Below, in pieces: positions 7,242 through 14,552 of a DNA stretch of 15,986 nucleotides (the stretch's first letter is position 1; each line of letters starts with the position of its first letter). Under the pieces are notes generated by a model. It searched no databases. It was not told the origin of the DNA and saw nothing but the letters and a program-made list of their open reading frames with translations. The translations under genes were made by a program, and so were the position numbers. This stretch comes from Mycobacterium sp. 050128 (lineage in GTDB: Bacteria; Actinomycetota; Actinomycetes; Mycobacteriales; Mycobacteriaceae), in assembly GCF_036409155.1 (NCBI RefSeq), contig NZ_JAZGLW010000014.1, positions 1 to 15,986 on the forward strand, read 5' to 3'.

Positions 7242-8051
7242 TCAGCCGAGTTGATCGCCGATCTCTTTGGCTGCTTCGGTGAGGGCGGCGGCGATGGATT
7301 GGTACTTCGATTTGCCGAGGCGGTGCACGGGAGCGGCGGCATTAAGCGCTAGCTGCCGGCCGGGTGCTCGGGCCGGTATAGGGACGGCGATCGATGCGAC
7401 GCCGTCTTCGCTTTCTTCGCAGTTGACGGCATATCCGCGCGTGCGGATGAGTGACAGTTCTTCGTAGAGCTGCGATCTGCTGCCGATCGAGTTCGCGGTG
7501 ATGCGTTCCAGCTGCTCGTTTGGTAACAGTTGACGCAAGTCAGGCTCCGGCAGTTGGGCGAGCATGACCTTGCCAGTCGAGGTGCAATGCGCTGGCAGCG
7601 TGCGACCCAGGCGCGAGGCCACCCGGACAGTAGTCGGTCCTTCGACTGCAGCGACGAAACGCACCGTGGCGCCGTCCAGCAGCCCGACGTGAACCGATTC
7701 ACGTAGACGCTCGCTGAGCCGGCGCATCACCGGGGTGGCGGCGCCCTGAAGGTCGACGCGGCCGAAAATCGCTGACGCCACACTGGTCAAAGCCGGCCCC
7801 GGCCGGTAGGCCTTCGAATCCGGGTCTTGCCGAATGAACCCGCGATAGGCCAACATCGCGAGCAACCGGTGCGCGGTGGATGACGCCACGTTCAGGTACC
7901 GGCTGGCCTCGCTCAACCGGATCTGCGGCTGTTCCCCTAGTAGCAACAGCAGCTTCAACGCGTTGTCTACGGATTCGATCGGATACTGGGGCACCAACGG
8001 CTCGGCGGCGGGCCCGACGGGGTTTGGCGGCGACCCTGGCCTGTTCTGCAT
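7242..8051 (-). CDS. IclR-family transcriptional regulator
   Basis: From ATG 8051 the protein has about 269 residues, close to the usual 250 for IclR regulators. The N-terminal winged helix-turn-helix is clear: an IESVDNALKLLLLL helix, then IRLSEASRYLNVASSTAHRLLAML and GFIRQDPDSKAYRPG. The C-terminal effector domain follows, with VHVGLLDGATVRFV, LPAHCTSTGKVMLA, and GYAVNCEESEDGVASIAVPI. In actinobacteria IclR-type proteins control protocatechuate (PcaR) and phthalate genes, so pcaHGB or the Rieske gene are likely targets. An in-frame ATG at 8174 would add 41 residues of unlikely sequence and leave only 22 bases to the Rieske stop codon. Neither start has a strong binding site. It is probably in the same transcript as the Rieske gene. 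Confidence 0.85.
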   Translation of the reverse strand: MQNRPGSPPNPVGPAAEPLVPQYPIESVDNALKLLLLLGEQPQIRLSEASRYLNVASSTAHRLLAMLAYRGFIRQDPDSKAYRPGPALTSVASAIFGRVDLQGAATPVMRRLSERLRESVHVGLLDGATVRFVAAVEGPTTVRVASRLGRTLPAHCTSTGKVMLAQLPEPDLRQLLPNEQLERITANSIGSRSQLYEELSLIRTRGYAVNCEESEDGVASIAVPIPARAPGRQLALNAAAPVHRLGKSKYQSIAAALTEAAKEIGDQLG

Positions 8052-8196
8052 GACAGAGACATTACCTGCGCGTGCAGTCTGAGGCACAGTCCCAGAAGCG
8101 AAAACGTGAACTCGAGCCGCCGCGGTGGCCTTGGAAGAGGCTTCGCGGAATTGCACTGACGGCATAGACGTCATCGTCGGCTTGGATCGAAGTTAA

Positions 8197-9570
8197 TTAA
8201 AGGTGCTCGCTAAAGCATGCGTTCGACCTGTTTGAAGGGCTGAGCACAGGAGTTTCCAGGTGCTCTGCCCACAGCTTTATCCATTCCCGTTGATTGAATT
8301 CGCTGTAGCCGACATGCGCGACACCCGGACCGGAATACCGGTTTGCTGTTAAGGGCTGGACTAATGGCGTATCGTCCGGCATTTGCCCCATCCGGCTGTT
8401 TAGCCGTAGTCGTCGGGCCATTGAACCTGCTGCGGTGTTAGTAAGCGAGACCCAGTTCTCGACATCATCTTGCTCGAACATACCGCTGCTGCCGAAGCAC
8501 ATCACGTAGGCCTTATATGATAGCGCTTTGAACTGTTCCGGCGCGTCCGCGTCGACAGCAAACCAAGAGAGAATCTCGATCTCGCCTTCACTGATCGGTT
8601 GCCATTGCCGTACAGTGATGAACGGCACCACCTCATCGGAATCTGCCACCTTCGGCCAGTTATGCACGAACGCAAGATTCGGATAAAGCGATGCCGCGCT
8701 GAACATAAACCCATCACGGCCGATGAGACCCAGCTGTTGAGGTGACCAAATCCGCTCCATCCGTTCGATCATCTCGCGCGGATAGCCGACATAACGCAAT
8801 CGCTCGACAAGCGGCCCTGATGGCAATTTATATGTTGTACCGCCGCCGCGGCCCGTCCAATACACGGCACCTTCCTTGCGCTTGGATGCACCCGGCTCGC
8901 GGAAGAGACCTATCTCCACGACGGAAGTGTGCGTCTGGGGTGTGTGGTACATGTCGCCGGCGAAGTTTTCCGCCGCGGTCTTCCAATTCGCCTTGACACG
9001 CCAGCGTTGCGGTCCACGCAACTCGATGCCGCGTGGGCTTTGTTTAGTGTAGTAGTCCATGTAGAAACGGAATTCGCCGATGAAATCCTCGAAAGGCATA
9101 GCGGCATCATCCAGATTCAGGAAGATCATTCCGTTGTAGATTGCGATGTTGGGCGCCGGCAGCAGCCGTTGGCCTTTGCGGTTGAAACCTGCCTCGCCGC
9201 CGTACGCCTCTTGATGGAATGGCAACCCTACGAGTGTGCCGTCGTTGTGATAAGACCAGCCGTGGTACGGGCAACGGAAGTGAGACGCGTTGCCTATTTC
9301 GGCCCGGCACACCTGCATACCACGATGCAGGCACATATTGAAGTGCGCTCGGATTTGCCCCGCTTCGTCGCGGTTAACGATAAATGAGTCCGTGACGATG
9401 TTCCGGACCATGTAATCGCCGGGTTGAGCGATCTCTGATTCGTGCCCGACGAAAATCCACGAGCGTTGAAATATGCGCTCTTTTTCGAGTTCGAATATTT
9501 TTCTATCATTGTAAATATATGCAGGCACCAAGCCGCGCCGTACGTCTGCTAAAGTCTCGGGATCAAGCAT
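8197..9570 (-). CDS. Ring-hydroxylating (Rieske) dioxygenase alpha subunit
   Basis: The product has 457 residues. The Rieske [2Fe-2S] centre is Cys80-X-His82 and Cys100-XX-His103 (CLHRG and CPYHGW). The catalytic domain has NWKTAAENFAGDMYHTPQTH, giving bridging Asp206 and iron ligands His209 and His214; the third ligand should be Asp368 or Asp369 in EQDDVENW. Such subunits bind the aromatic substrate and insert both atoms of O2 to form a cis-dihydrodiol. The pattern is like PAH dioxygenase alpha subunits (NidA/PhdA type), though salicylate hydroxylase relatives are possible. GAGGAGA nine bases upstream supports the ATG. No beta subunit, ferredoxin or reductase gene lies nearby; the next gene is a regulator. 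Its sequence looks more AT-rich than the genes at 1281-6841 (a 60-base stretch at 9481-9540 is only about 40% GC), suggesting a separate origin. Confidence 0.9.
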   Translation of the reverse strand: MLDPETLADVRRGLVPAYIYNDRKIFELEKERIFQRSWIFVGHESEIAQPGDYMVRNIVTDSFIVNRDEAGQIRAHFNMCLHRGMQVCRAEIGNASHFRCPYHGWSYHNDGTLVGLPFHQEAYGGEAGFNRKGQRLLPAPNIAIYNGMIFLNLDDAAMPFEDFIGEFRFYMDYYTKQSPRGIELRGPQRWRVKANWKTAAENFAGDMYHTPQTHTSVVEIGLFREPGASKRKEGAVYWTGRGGGTTYKLPSGPLVERLRYVGYPREMIERMERIWSPQQLGLIGRDGFMFSAASLYPNLAFVHNWPKVADSDEVVPFITVRQWQPISEGEIEILSWFAVDADAPEQFKALSYKAYVMCFGSSGMFEQDDVENWVSLTNTAAGSMARRLRLNSRMGQMPDDTPLVQPLTANRYSGPGVAHVGYSEFNQREWIKLWAEHLETPVLSPSNRSNACFSEHL

Positions 9571-9643
9571 TACTGTATTTCTCCTCTCGCGTCCAGGGTT
9601 AGACTTTGCGCTGGTCGCTTGGGCGCTGATAGCAGAGTTCCGA

Positions 9644-9649
9644 ATTATA
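9644..9649 (-). promoter_or_regulatory. Candidate -10 box for the Rieske-iclR unit
   Basis: Read on the minus strand this is a perfect TATAAT hexamer, about 75 bases before the Rieske ATG. At 16-base spacing the -35 position reads TTCATT, a poor match to TTGACA, which would fit a promoter that needs an activator. The box is called by sequence alone. Confidence 0.35.
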
Positions 9650-10119
9650 TGAGCCCGACCATGTGAATGAAGGTCCGGGATTCGTTCCCGCAGATTTCTG
9701 AGGTTGCAACGATCGGGCTTGGCCTGCCCGTTGATATCCAGGCTAGGGTCCAGGCGACATCATCTGATCTGGAGTGGCTGCGATCGCTGAGGGACTTGGT
9801 CGCGTATACGCCGAGGGAGTTACCGTGTACCACGACGCCTGCTCCACCAGTCGTCTGCAAGATTTGAAGATTACGCTGGCGCCACAGTGGGTCACGAGCG
9901 GCCGCCGTACATGCACCATGACCGCCATCCCGGCGATTCGGCGTCCTGAACGAAATCGGGTCGTCGTCGACGGGACGGAAGCGGGCCCATATTACAGCGG
10001 CGCCCACACCGTGGCAGACGAGCGAGCGGTGACAGGTAATCCGTGACACTCCACCTCCTCGGTGCATTCATCGGCGGCACAGCGCTTTTGACCCACCGCA
10101 CCATGAAATACAGCTATCT

Positions 10120-10136
10120 GTGGAATAGAATACCAC
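10120..10136 (+). promoter_or_regulatory. Operator-like palindrome upstream of pcaH
   Basis: GTGGAATAGAATACCAC is an imperfect dyad: GTGG/CCAC ends pair and six of eight arm positions match. Its core agrees at 10 of 14 fixed positions with the E. coli IclR operator consensus TGGAAATNATTTCCA. It lies about 60 bases before the pcaH start, opposite an iclR-type gene, so it is a candidate binding site for that regulator. It also contains a TAGAAT that could be a -10 box. Confidence 0.35.
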
Positions 10137-10196
10137 TCTGTGTTCAAGAGAAGATGCCGTTGACGCTGGCCGTTCAGTTGATTAGGGTCGCGTGCC

Positions 10197-10985
10197 ATGA
10201 AGGCCGTGTCGCAGCGCACCGCTGACCAAGCCCTAAGCCAAACCGAGATATCGGCCCAAATACTCGGCATCGCTGCCGAGTATCGTCGGGCAGGCAGGAC
10301 CGAATCGGAGCCACGCTCTGACTACCCGCCGTACCTCGGCAGTGCGCGACGGCACCCCAAATCCCCGCTGCTGTGCGTCGACCCCGAGGAAGTTGAATCC
10401 TGCTCCCCGTGCTTCGGACCTGGAGACATCGACCCGTTCGACGCGAACCTGATCGCCGGGCATCCGGGTGAGCCGATCGGCGAGCGCATCATCGTAACCG
10501 GTCGGGTGCTCGATGGAGCCGGCAAGCCGGTGGTGGGCCAACTCATCGAGATTTGGCAGGCAAACGCCAGCGGACGTTACCGCCATCAGCGTGACCAGCA
10601 CCCGGCTCCGCTTGACCCGAACTTCACTGGCGTCGGCCGGTGTCTGACCAGCCCGGACGGGATTTATCGCTTTCTAACCATCAAGCCCGGACCGTATCCA
10701 TGGCGCAGCCACCACAACGCCTGGCGCCCGGCGCACATCCACTTCTCGATCTTCGGAACCGCGTTCACCCAACGCCTGGTGACACAGATGTATTTTCCGG
10801 GTGATCCGCTGTTGGAGTTGGACCCTATCCACCAGTCCGTCGTCGACCCAGCTGCGCGCAGCAGGCTGATCGCGACCTACGACCACGACCTCAGCCAGCC
10901 CGAGTACGCAACAGGCTATCGGTGGGACGTTGTGCTAAACGGCGACCGGCGGACCTGGACCGAAATCGGCGGCGACAGTGCCTGA
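10197..10985 (+). CDS. pcaH: Protocatechuate 3,4-dioxygenase beta subunit
   Basis: The product has 262 residues. It is the iron-bearing subunit of the intradiol dioxygenase that opens protocatechuate to 3-carboxy-cis,cis-muconate. All four Fe(III) ligands are visible: Tyr128 in GRYRHQRD, Tyr167 in IKPGPYPW, and His180 and His182 in WRPAHIHFS, corresponding to Tyr408, Tyr447, His460 and His462 of the Pseudomonas enzyme. The active-site arginine is Arg177. The DYPPYLGSARRHPKSPL segment near residues 42-58 is typical of PcaH. ATG 10197 is the first start after an in-frame upstream TGA; only a weak AGGG precedes it. It overlaps pcaG by eight bases, indicating translational coupling. Confidence 0.93.
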   Translation: MKAVSQRTADQALSQTEISAQILGIAAEYRRAGRTESEPRSDYPPYLGSARRHPKSPLLCVDPEEVESCSPCFGPGDIDPFDANLIAGHPGEPIGERIIVTGRVLDGAGKPVVGQLIEIWQANASGRYRHQRDQHPAPLDPNFTGVGRCLTSPDGIYRFLTIKPGPYPWRSHHNAWRPAHIHFSIFGTAFTQRLVTQMYFPGDPLLELDPIHQSVVDPAARSRLIATYDHDLSQPEYATGYRWDVVLNGDRRTWTEIGGDSA

Positions 10986-11544
10986 CTTGCTCTGCACTCC
11001 GGCACAAACCGTTGGCCCATTCTTCCACTGCGCGATACTGCAACCTGGCTGCAACCAGCTGATCGGCGCCGCCCAGGCCACAGCCATCCGGTTGCACGGG
11101 AGGGTTTACGACGGGAGCGGCAACGGAGTTACCGACGCACTAGTCGAGCTTTGGCAGCCTGACCCCGACGGCACCATCGTGCAGCAGGATGGGTCACTGG
11201 ACCGCGACACCTGGACATTCACCGGGTGGGGCAGATGTGCGACCGACGCAGTTGGGCGCTATAGCTTCCTCACCCTGCGACCTGGAGCCACGACGACTGG
11301 GCGGCCGCCATTCTTCGCGCTCGCGGTGTTCGCCCGCGGGGTGCTGAATCGCTTATTCACTCGCGCCTACCTTCCAGAACACGAACTGAACGCCGACCCG
11401 CTGTTGGCTAGCCTCGAACCGGGTCGGCGCCAGACCCTGCTGTGCCGCAGCGAGTCAGGTTCGCCGCCCAGCTACCGCTTTGACACACATTTGCAAGGTC
11501 CTCGCGAGACAGTTGTTCTACGGTATCGCGATCACCGGCGATGA
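10978..11544 (+). CDS. pcaG: Protocatechuate 3,4-dioxygenase alpha subunit
   Basis: The product has 188 residues, starting with GTG inside the end of pcaH. It begins with the characteristic TPAQTVGPFFH motif and shares the intradiol dioxygenase beta-sandwich with PcaH: ALVELWQPDPDG, FTGWGRCATDAVGRYSFLTLRPG, FFALAVFARGVLNRLFTRAYLPE. As expected for the alpha chain it lacks the iron-binding Tyr/His set; it pairs with PcaH to form the active site. The stop codon overlaps the pcaB start (ATGA). Length is close to the usual 200. Confidence 0.92.
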   Translation: MPDLLCTPAQTVGPFFHCAILQPGCNQLIGAAQATAIRLHGRVYDGSGNGVTDALVELWQPDPDGTIVQQDGSLDRDTWTFTGWGRCATDAVGRYSFLTLRPGATTTGRPPFFALAVFARGVLNRLFTRAYLPEHELNADPLLASLEPGRRQTLLCRSESGSPPSYRFDTHLQGPRETVVLRYRDHRR

Positions 11545-12803
11545 CAAACTTCCTTTGGCCTGGCGATCATCGCGCCGGCGACCTGATGACCGATCAAGCG
11601 CTGCTACGGTCCATGGTCGCTGTCGAATCCGCGTGGTTGAACGCGCTAGCTATCACCGGTATAGCGCCGGGCGAATGCGCCGACGTTGATCTGTGGCCAT
11701 TGATCGAGGCGCAAGACTGCGAGGCTCTAGCGGCTAGCGCCGAAGATAGCGGCGGCCCAGTGGTCGGCCTGGTGACTGTGCTGCGCGCACGCGCCGCGCC
11801 GTCGATCGCTCGCTGGATTCACCGGGGTCTAACCAGTCAGGATGTTATCGACACTGGTCTCATGCTGGCCACTCGCGCGGTACTGGTTCAGCTAAAATCG
11901 GCTCTTGCAGAACAAATCTCGACGCTCGCCACTTTAGTAGCCACCCACCGCAGCACCCCGATGGTGGCCCGTACCTTGACCCAGCACGCGTTGCCCACCA
12001 CGTTCGGCGCCAAAGCCGCAGGCTGGTTGAGCGGCATCGTCGTCGCCTATCAGCGACTCAACTCGCTGGGTATGCCTGTCCAGATCGGGGGTGCGGCTGG
12101 AACATTGGCAGCGACAACCGAATTGGCGATACTGCGGGACATCGAGGGAATCCCCGCCGAGATCTCAGCCCACCTGGTGCAGACTGTCGCGTCGACCTTG
12201 GACTTGGACACCGCGAGCCCCTGGCATACCACCCGGACGCCGGTTACCGCCGCGGCAGATGCGTTCCTCACATGCACGGACGCATGGGGTCGCATTGCCT
12301 CGAATGTCGTCACGCTGGCACGCCCCGAGATCGGCGAACTGAGCGAGCCTGCCACCGGACCGCGCGGTGGATCATCGACGTTGCCCGATAAGCACAACCC
12401 GGTGCTGTCCATCCTGATCCGCCGGACCGCCATCGCAGCACCGCCACTGGCGTCGACGCTGCACACCGCCGCCGCGCTCGCCAATGACGAACGTCCAGAC
12501 GGTGCCTGGCACGCCGAATGGGACACCCTGCGCATATTGGCCCGCCGTACCGTTGTCGCCGGCAGACAGTGTGGCGAACTGCTCGGTGGATTGGAGGTTC
12601 ATTCTGTGCGAATGGCCGAAAACCTATCCGCCAGCGATGTTCTCGGTGAGCAACGGGTCATGGCCACGGTCGCCGGGAAACCTCCGTCGCCGACGTACCT
12701 CGGCGCGGTCGATATCCTGATCGATGAGGTACTGGATCGTGCTCAGCGAATACTCAATGAAGATTCCTGCGAGGTTCCCAGAATGCTGCGTAATCGCCCA
12801 TGA
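11541..12803 (+). CDS. pcaB: 3-Carboxy-cis,cis-muconate cycloisomerase
   Basis: The product has 420 residues and belongs to the fumarase/aspartase superfamily. The signature is present as GGSSTLPDKHNP (residues 276-287), and the N-terminal part has an IHRGLTSQDVIDT motif, in which conserved His/Ser/Gln residues bind substrate in this family. It cyclises the PcaHG product to gamma-carboxymuconolactone. Bacterial PcaB proteins are commonly about 450 residues, so this one is slightly short but looks complete. Its ATG overlaps the pcaG stop, so translation is coupled across pcaHGB. The next genes of the pathway (pcaC, pcaD or the pcaL fusion) do not follow: after about 245 bases with no recognisable gene there is an IS3 element. 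Confidence 0.92.
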   Translation: MTNFLWPGDHRAGDLMTDQALLRSMVAVESAWLNALAITGIAPGECADVDLWPLIEAQDCEALAASAEDSGGPVVGLVTVLRARAAPSIARWIHRGLTSQDVIDTGLMLATRAVLVQLKSALAEQISTLATLVATHRSTPMVARTLTQHALPTTFGAKAAGWLSGIVVAYQRLNSLGMPVQIGGAAGTLAATTELAILRDIEGIPAEISAHLVQTVASTLDLDTASPWHTTRTPVTAAADAFLTCTDAWGRIASNVVTLARPEIGELSEPATGPRGGSSTLPDKHNPVLSILIRRTAIAAPPLASTLHTAAALANDERPDGAWHAEWDTLRILARRTVVAGRQCGELLGGLEVHSVRMAENLSASDVLGEQRVMATVAGKPPSPTYLGAVDILIDEVLDRAQRILNEDSCEVPRMLRNRP

Positions 12804-13048
12804 CACCACACGCAGCAGTCGGCGGGTAGGTGGCACCGGTCAAGCCGTCGGTCGGACTGCACTAACTGAGTTGGGCGTCCACAGTCGGATAACTAGGACG
12901 CCTCGCTTGACCACGTGACCATCCTAAGGGCCGCCGACAGTCGGCCTTAATTCCGAATGAACTTCCAGCACTCCGCTTTAGCCGATGGGGCTGGCGGCAC
13001 AATGACCGGACTCAGTGCCAGTCATGCCCGTGGCGTGTTCCCGCTGAA

Positions 13049-13071
13049 TGAGTCCAACCAGTTTTAGAGTC
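13049..13071 (+). repeat. IS3 left inverted repeat
   Basis: It begins TGAGTCCA and ends TTAGAGTC. Against the complement of 14273-14295 it matches at 18 of 23 positions; the mismatches cluster in the middle. Confidence 0.75.
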
Positions 13072-13109
13072 CTGTAGCCCGATGTCGGGCGTGAAGGGAC
13101 GATGAACGT

Positions 13110-13391
13110 ATGGCTGGTCGGAAGCGGCATTCCGCTGAGGACATTGTGCGCGAACTGTGCCGCGCGGACTAGCTGACCGCGGAGGGCAAGACGGGCGAGG
13201 AAGTCGCCGCCGAACTCGGGGTCTCTGCGGCGACGTTGTACAACTGGCGTCGCGCCTACGGTGGCATGGACACCGATGCCGCCAAAGAGCTCAAGGAGTT
13301 GCGCGAGCAAAACGCCCGATTGAAGCGGCTGCTGGCCGAGGCTGAGCTGGTCAAAGATGCGCTGCGGGAGGTTGCGAAGGGAAAATTTTAG
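13110..13391 (+). pseudogene. IS3 orfA (helix-turn-helix protein) with internal amber stop
   Basis: The frame starts M-A-G-R-K-R-H-S-A-E-D-I-V and would give 93 residues with a helix-turn-helix (GEEVAAELGVSAATLYNWRR) and a leucine-zipper-like C-terminal helix (ELKELREQNARLKRLLAEAE), as in IS3 OrfA proteins that bind the inverted repeats. Codon 21 is TAG where relatives have a glutamate or similar residue; one base change from GAG would create it. No in-frame ATG restarts before the helix-turn-helix. A full OrfA, or OrfAB transposase, would need stop readthrough. Confidence 0.8.
13380..13391 (+). promoter_or_regulatory. Probable -1 frameshift region between orfA and orfB
   Basis: OrfA ends GGA-AAA-TTT-TAG. 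orfB is in the -1 frame, open from 13382 across this point. The A4T4 run before the stop is where IS3 elements make the OrfAB fusion by -1 slippage. It is not a perfect canonical heptamer, so the signal is plausible rather than certain. Confidence 0.45.
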
Positions 13392-13420
13392 GCCCAGCTG
13401 CTAAGCGCCGCGCCGTCGAT

Positions 13421-14254
13421 ATGCTCACCACCACGTTGGGCCTGTCGGAACGGTTGGCGTGCAAAGCCGTTGGGCTGGCCCGCTCCACCCACCGCCGCCT
13501 GCCCCTGTCGCAGACCCCCGCCGATCCTGACACCGATATGCGTGCCTGGCTGCGTTCCTATGCCACCAAACACCCGTGTCATGGGTTTCGGCGTGCCTGG
13601 GCGGCGTTGCGATACGACGAGCGCCGTGAGGTCAACAAGAAGAAGATTCACCGCCTGTGGCGCGAGGAGGGGCTGCAGGTGAAGGTCAAGTCGCCGCGTA
13701 AGCGGGCGGGGGTGTCGTCGATCCCGCCGATTAAGGCCGACGCCCCGAATGTGGTGTGGGCGATCGATTTCCAGTTCGACTCCACGATTGACGGCAAAGC
13801 CATCAAGATCGCCTCGATGGTCGACGAGCACACCCGGGTCTCGATGCTGAACCTCGTGGAACGCTCGATCACCGGCGAGGATCTCGTCTACGAGCTGGAG
13901 AAGGTGTTCGCCGCGGCTGGCGGGCCACCGAAGGTGCTGCGGATGGACAACGGTCCGGAATTGGTTTCTAAAGCGGTGCAACAGTTTTGCGGCGGCAAGC
14001 TCGGCATATCATATATTCCACCGGGGACGCCGTGGAATAACGGTCATATCGAATCATTTAACAACCGGCTACGGAAGGAATGCCTCAAACGCAACCACTG
14101 GAACACCCTGCTCGAGGCCCGCGTGGTCATCGGCGACTTCAAAGACGAGCACAACCACCGACACCGCCACTCATCGCTGGGCGACCGAACGCCGGCCGAG
14201 TACGCTGCGGCCTGCAGGTGCACCCACACCCCGGTGGCCTGCGAGACCAACTGA
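13421..14254 (+). CDS. IS3-family transposase OrfB (DDE integrase core)
   Basis: From ATG 13421 the product has 277 residues; the frame is open back to 13382 for fusion with OrfA. The N-terminal part has an LGLSERLACKAVGLARSTHR helix-turn-helix-like segment and HGFRRAWAALR with NKKKIHRLWREEGL, common to IS3/IS150-type OrfB. The rve core has Asp116 (WAIDFQFD), Asp176 (RMDNGPE) and Glu211 (NGHIESFNNRLRKECL), with the second and third 35 positions apart, and ends in HSSLGDRTPAEYAA. The catalytic triad and length are intact, but the partner orfA is broken. Confidence 0.92.
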   Translation: MLTTTLGLSERLACKAVGLARSTHRRLPLSQTPADPDTDMRAWLRSYATKHPCHGFRRAWAALRYDERREVNKKKIHRLWREEGLQVKVKSPRKRAGVSSIPPIKADAPNVVWAIDFQFDSTIDGKAIKIASMVDEHTRVSMLNLVERSITGEDLVYELEKVFAAAGGPPKVLRMDNGPELVSKAVQQFCGGKLGISYIPPGTPWNNGHIESFNNRLRKECLKRNHWNTLLEARVVIGDFKDEHNHRHRHSSLGDRTPAEYAAACRCTHTPVACETN

Positions 14255-14272
14255 ATCTGGATCAACGAACCC

Positions 14273-14295
14273 GACTCTAGAAACAGGTGGACTCA
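14273..14295 (-). repeat. IS3 right inverted repeat
   Basis: The complement begins TGAGTCCACC and ends TAGAGTC, pairing with the left repeat at 18 of 23 positions. It lies 18 bases past the orfB stop. Confidence 0.75.
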
Positions 14296-14552
14296 GTAGC
14301 GGGGACTCGCCACCCGCTCTACCGAACTTGTCCGCGGCGGTAGCCGCAGCAGTTTCCGTTCGATTTTTTCAGGTGTCCGTGCCGCTGGTGCACCGTTCAC
14401 TGATAAGTAGGTTTGACAATCCTTCGCAGCGATCTGGCCACGCCCGGCGACAGCTTGACCGAACCCGCAATCAACTCACCAACGCGGCCTGAAAACCAAG
14501 TTCGCCTGACCGCGACCTTCTCGCCTCCACCACGCGAAGCTAGTGCTCCCGC

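Larger units (their letters stand above)
9571..10196. other. Divergent intergenic region of about 625 bases
   Basis: This lies between the Rieske gene (leftward) and pcaH (rightward) and is long for two divergent promoters. It holds a candidate -10 box and an operator-like palindrome, listed separately. From about 9750 to 9950 several frames stay open on both strands. In one plus frame the residues read GDII-stop-SGVAAIAEGLGRVYAEGV and onwards, with two stops just upstream, as a decayed gene might. No family was recognised and no frame has a supported start, so no gene is called. Confidence 0.45.
13049..14295 (+). mobile_element. IS3-family insertion sequence, about 1.25 kb
   Basis: The element carries orfA and orfB in the usual overlapping IS3 arrangement, bounded by imperfect 23-base inverted repeats (13049-13071 and 14273-14295, 18 of 23 matching, with TG/CA ends). 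The flanking triplets differ (GAA on the left, GTA on the right), so no target-site duplication remains. That hints at recombination between copies or divergence after insertion. Its orfA has an internal stop, so this copy is probably unable to transpose on its own. Confidence 0.85.

Noticed and set aside
8052..8174. Longer N-terminus for the IclR regulator, starting at 8174
   Set aside because: The extra 41 residues precede the normal IclR start region and resemble no family sequence; no binding site precedes ATG 8174, although ATG 8051 is not strongly supported either.
9645..10067. 140-residue minus-strand frame in the divergent spacer
   Set aside because: No binding site or family motif; the residue composition (Arg, Ser, Thr, Pro-rich) looks like a shadow frame in high-GC DNA, and it would overlap the candidate promoter of the Rieske gene.
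12926..12949. Small hairpin (GCCGA, loop CAG, TCGGC) downstream of pcaB as a terminator
   Set aside because: The stem is only five base pairs, outer pairing needs bulges, there is no T-tract, and it lies over 120 bases past the stop codon.
14334..14369. GCGGC/GCCGC hairpin followed by six T residues as a terminator
   Set aside because: The stem is five base pairs and the T run begins about 17 bases after it, too far for an intrinsic terminator.
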